Shown here: in pieces, positions 40,585 through 40,793 of the stretch | Position numbering within the stretch: the stretch's first letter is position 1 | Layout: each line of letters starts with the position of its first letter | NCBI GenBank assembly: GCA_017450535.1 | Contig: JAFSTK010000083.1 | Span: 1-40,793, forward strand | Length of the DNA: 40,793 bases | Direction of reading: 5' to 3' | Source of the DNA: Treponema sp. | Lineage (GTDB): Bacteria > Spirochaetota > Spirochaetia > Treponematales > Treponemataceae | Position numbers and translations under genes: made by a program | The notes under the pieces: model-generated | Told to the model about the DNA's origin: nothing | Database searches by the model: none | Seen by the model: the letters and a program-made list of their open reading frames with translations, nothing else

Positions 40585-40793
40585 GAAAAAAATTGTTTAT
40601 TTAACAAAAAAACTCGCGCACAGTCCACCGGACTGTTTTTGCCCCGCTAGGCGGGGCCGCTCCCGCACGCCTTCGCGGCACAGCCGCTCGGAGACTCGCT
40701 AAAAACAGTCCACCGGACTGTTTTTGCCCCGCTAGGCGGGGCCGCTCCCGCACGCCTTCGCGGCACAGCCGCTCGGAGACTCGCTAAAAACAG
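40585..40793. repeat. 85-bp perfect tandem repeat at the window end
   Basis: The unit starts at 40621, again at 40706 and begins a third time at 40791, without a mismatch over the visible copies. Each unit contains a terminator-like hairpin (AAAAACAGTCC-ACC-GGACTGTTTTT; in the first copy the left A residues differ), a GC hairpin GCCCCGC-TAG-GCGGGGC, and a GC-rich end (CGCACGCCTTCGCGGC). 40585-40620 is AT-rich and holds no gene. There are no spacers, so it is not CRISPR-like. Confidence 0.9.

Noticed and set aside
40621..40793. The tandem repeat as a CRISPR array
   Set aside because: The 85-bp units follow each other without unique spacers, and no cas gene is near.

Overview
The window most likely comes from a spirochaete of the genus Treponema. 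The strongest argument is the block from 31354 to 38361: an RpoD-like sigma factor, groES, a TPR lipoprotein, nusB, a parvulin-like foldase and a short alaS. I recall the same order from Treponema pallidum (around TP1012-TP1017), from memory and unchecked. A P83/100-like protein, an alanyl-tRNA synthetase without its C-terminal domain, and a pyrophosphate-centred metabolism (PPi-type phosphofructokinase, membrane pyrophosphatase, broken pyruvate phosphate dikinase) also fit.

Layout. 1-1256: end of a helicase with a DUF2726 domain, then an antitoxin/PIN-toxin pair whose toxin lacks its first catalytic Asp. 1283-3561: the start of a YqaE/Pmp3 gene runs into a pyruvate phosphate dikinase gene that has a large internal deletion and a second frameshift. 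3687-5021: a DUF4143 ATPase with three 33-bp-spaced repeats over its promoter. 5165-7699: an NfeD, SPFH, LrgA, LrgB operon. 7831-9334: a 33-residue membrane peptide, a TSCPD protein and a branched-chain aminotransferase. 9478-11213: a flavocytochrome c-type lipoprotein with a one-base frameshift. 15880-11219 (minus): a copper ATPase with a second, C-terminal metal-binding domain, a metallo-beta-lactamase-fold hydrolase and the P83/100-like protein. 16358-24189: flavodoxin, O-acetylhomoserine sulfhydrylase, DUF523, outer-membrane barrel, membrane pyrophosphatase, and an operon of AICAR transformylase and two HAD hydrolases. 24373-31208: M13 peptidase, an orphan histidine kinase joined to an ECF-S-like membrane protein, glutamate dehydrogenase and PPi-phosphofructokinase. 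31354-39814: the Treponema block, then a MATE transporter. 39970-40793: a protein with a degenerate SRP-GTPase-like P-loop and a perfect 85-bp tandem repeat that runs off the window.

The most interesting regulatory signal is a near-perfect -24/-12 (sigma-54) promoter at 32447-32462, pointing at the sigma-factor gene and followed by a leader with four successive hairpins. This would make a sigma-54 to sigma-70-type cascade, similar in logic to RpoN-RpoS in Borrelia. Other notable points are a possible free copper chaperone made from an internal start in copA, a promoter plus terminator-like leader in front of glutamate dehydrogenase, several genes whose -10 box lies only 5-9 bases before the start codon (probable leaderless mRNAs), and two divergent promoter pairs that share their -35 sequence. 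Several hairpin-rich repeats are scattered through the window.
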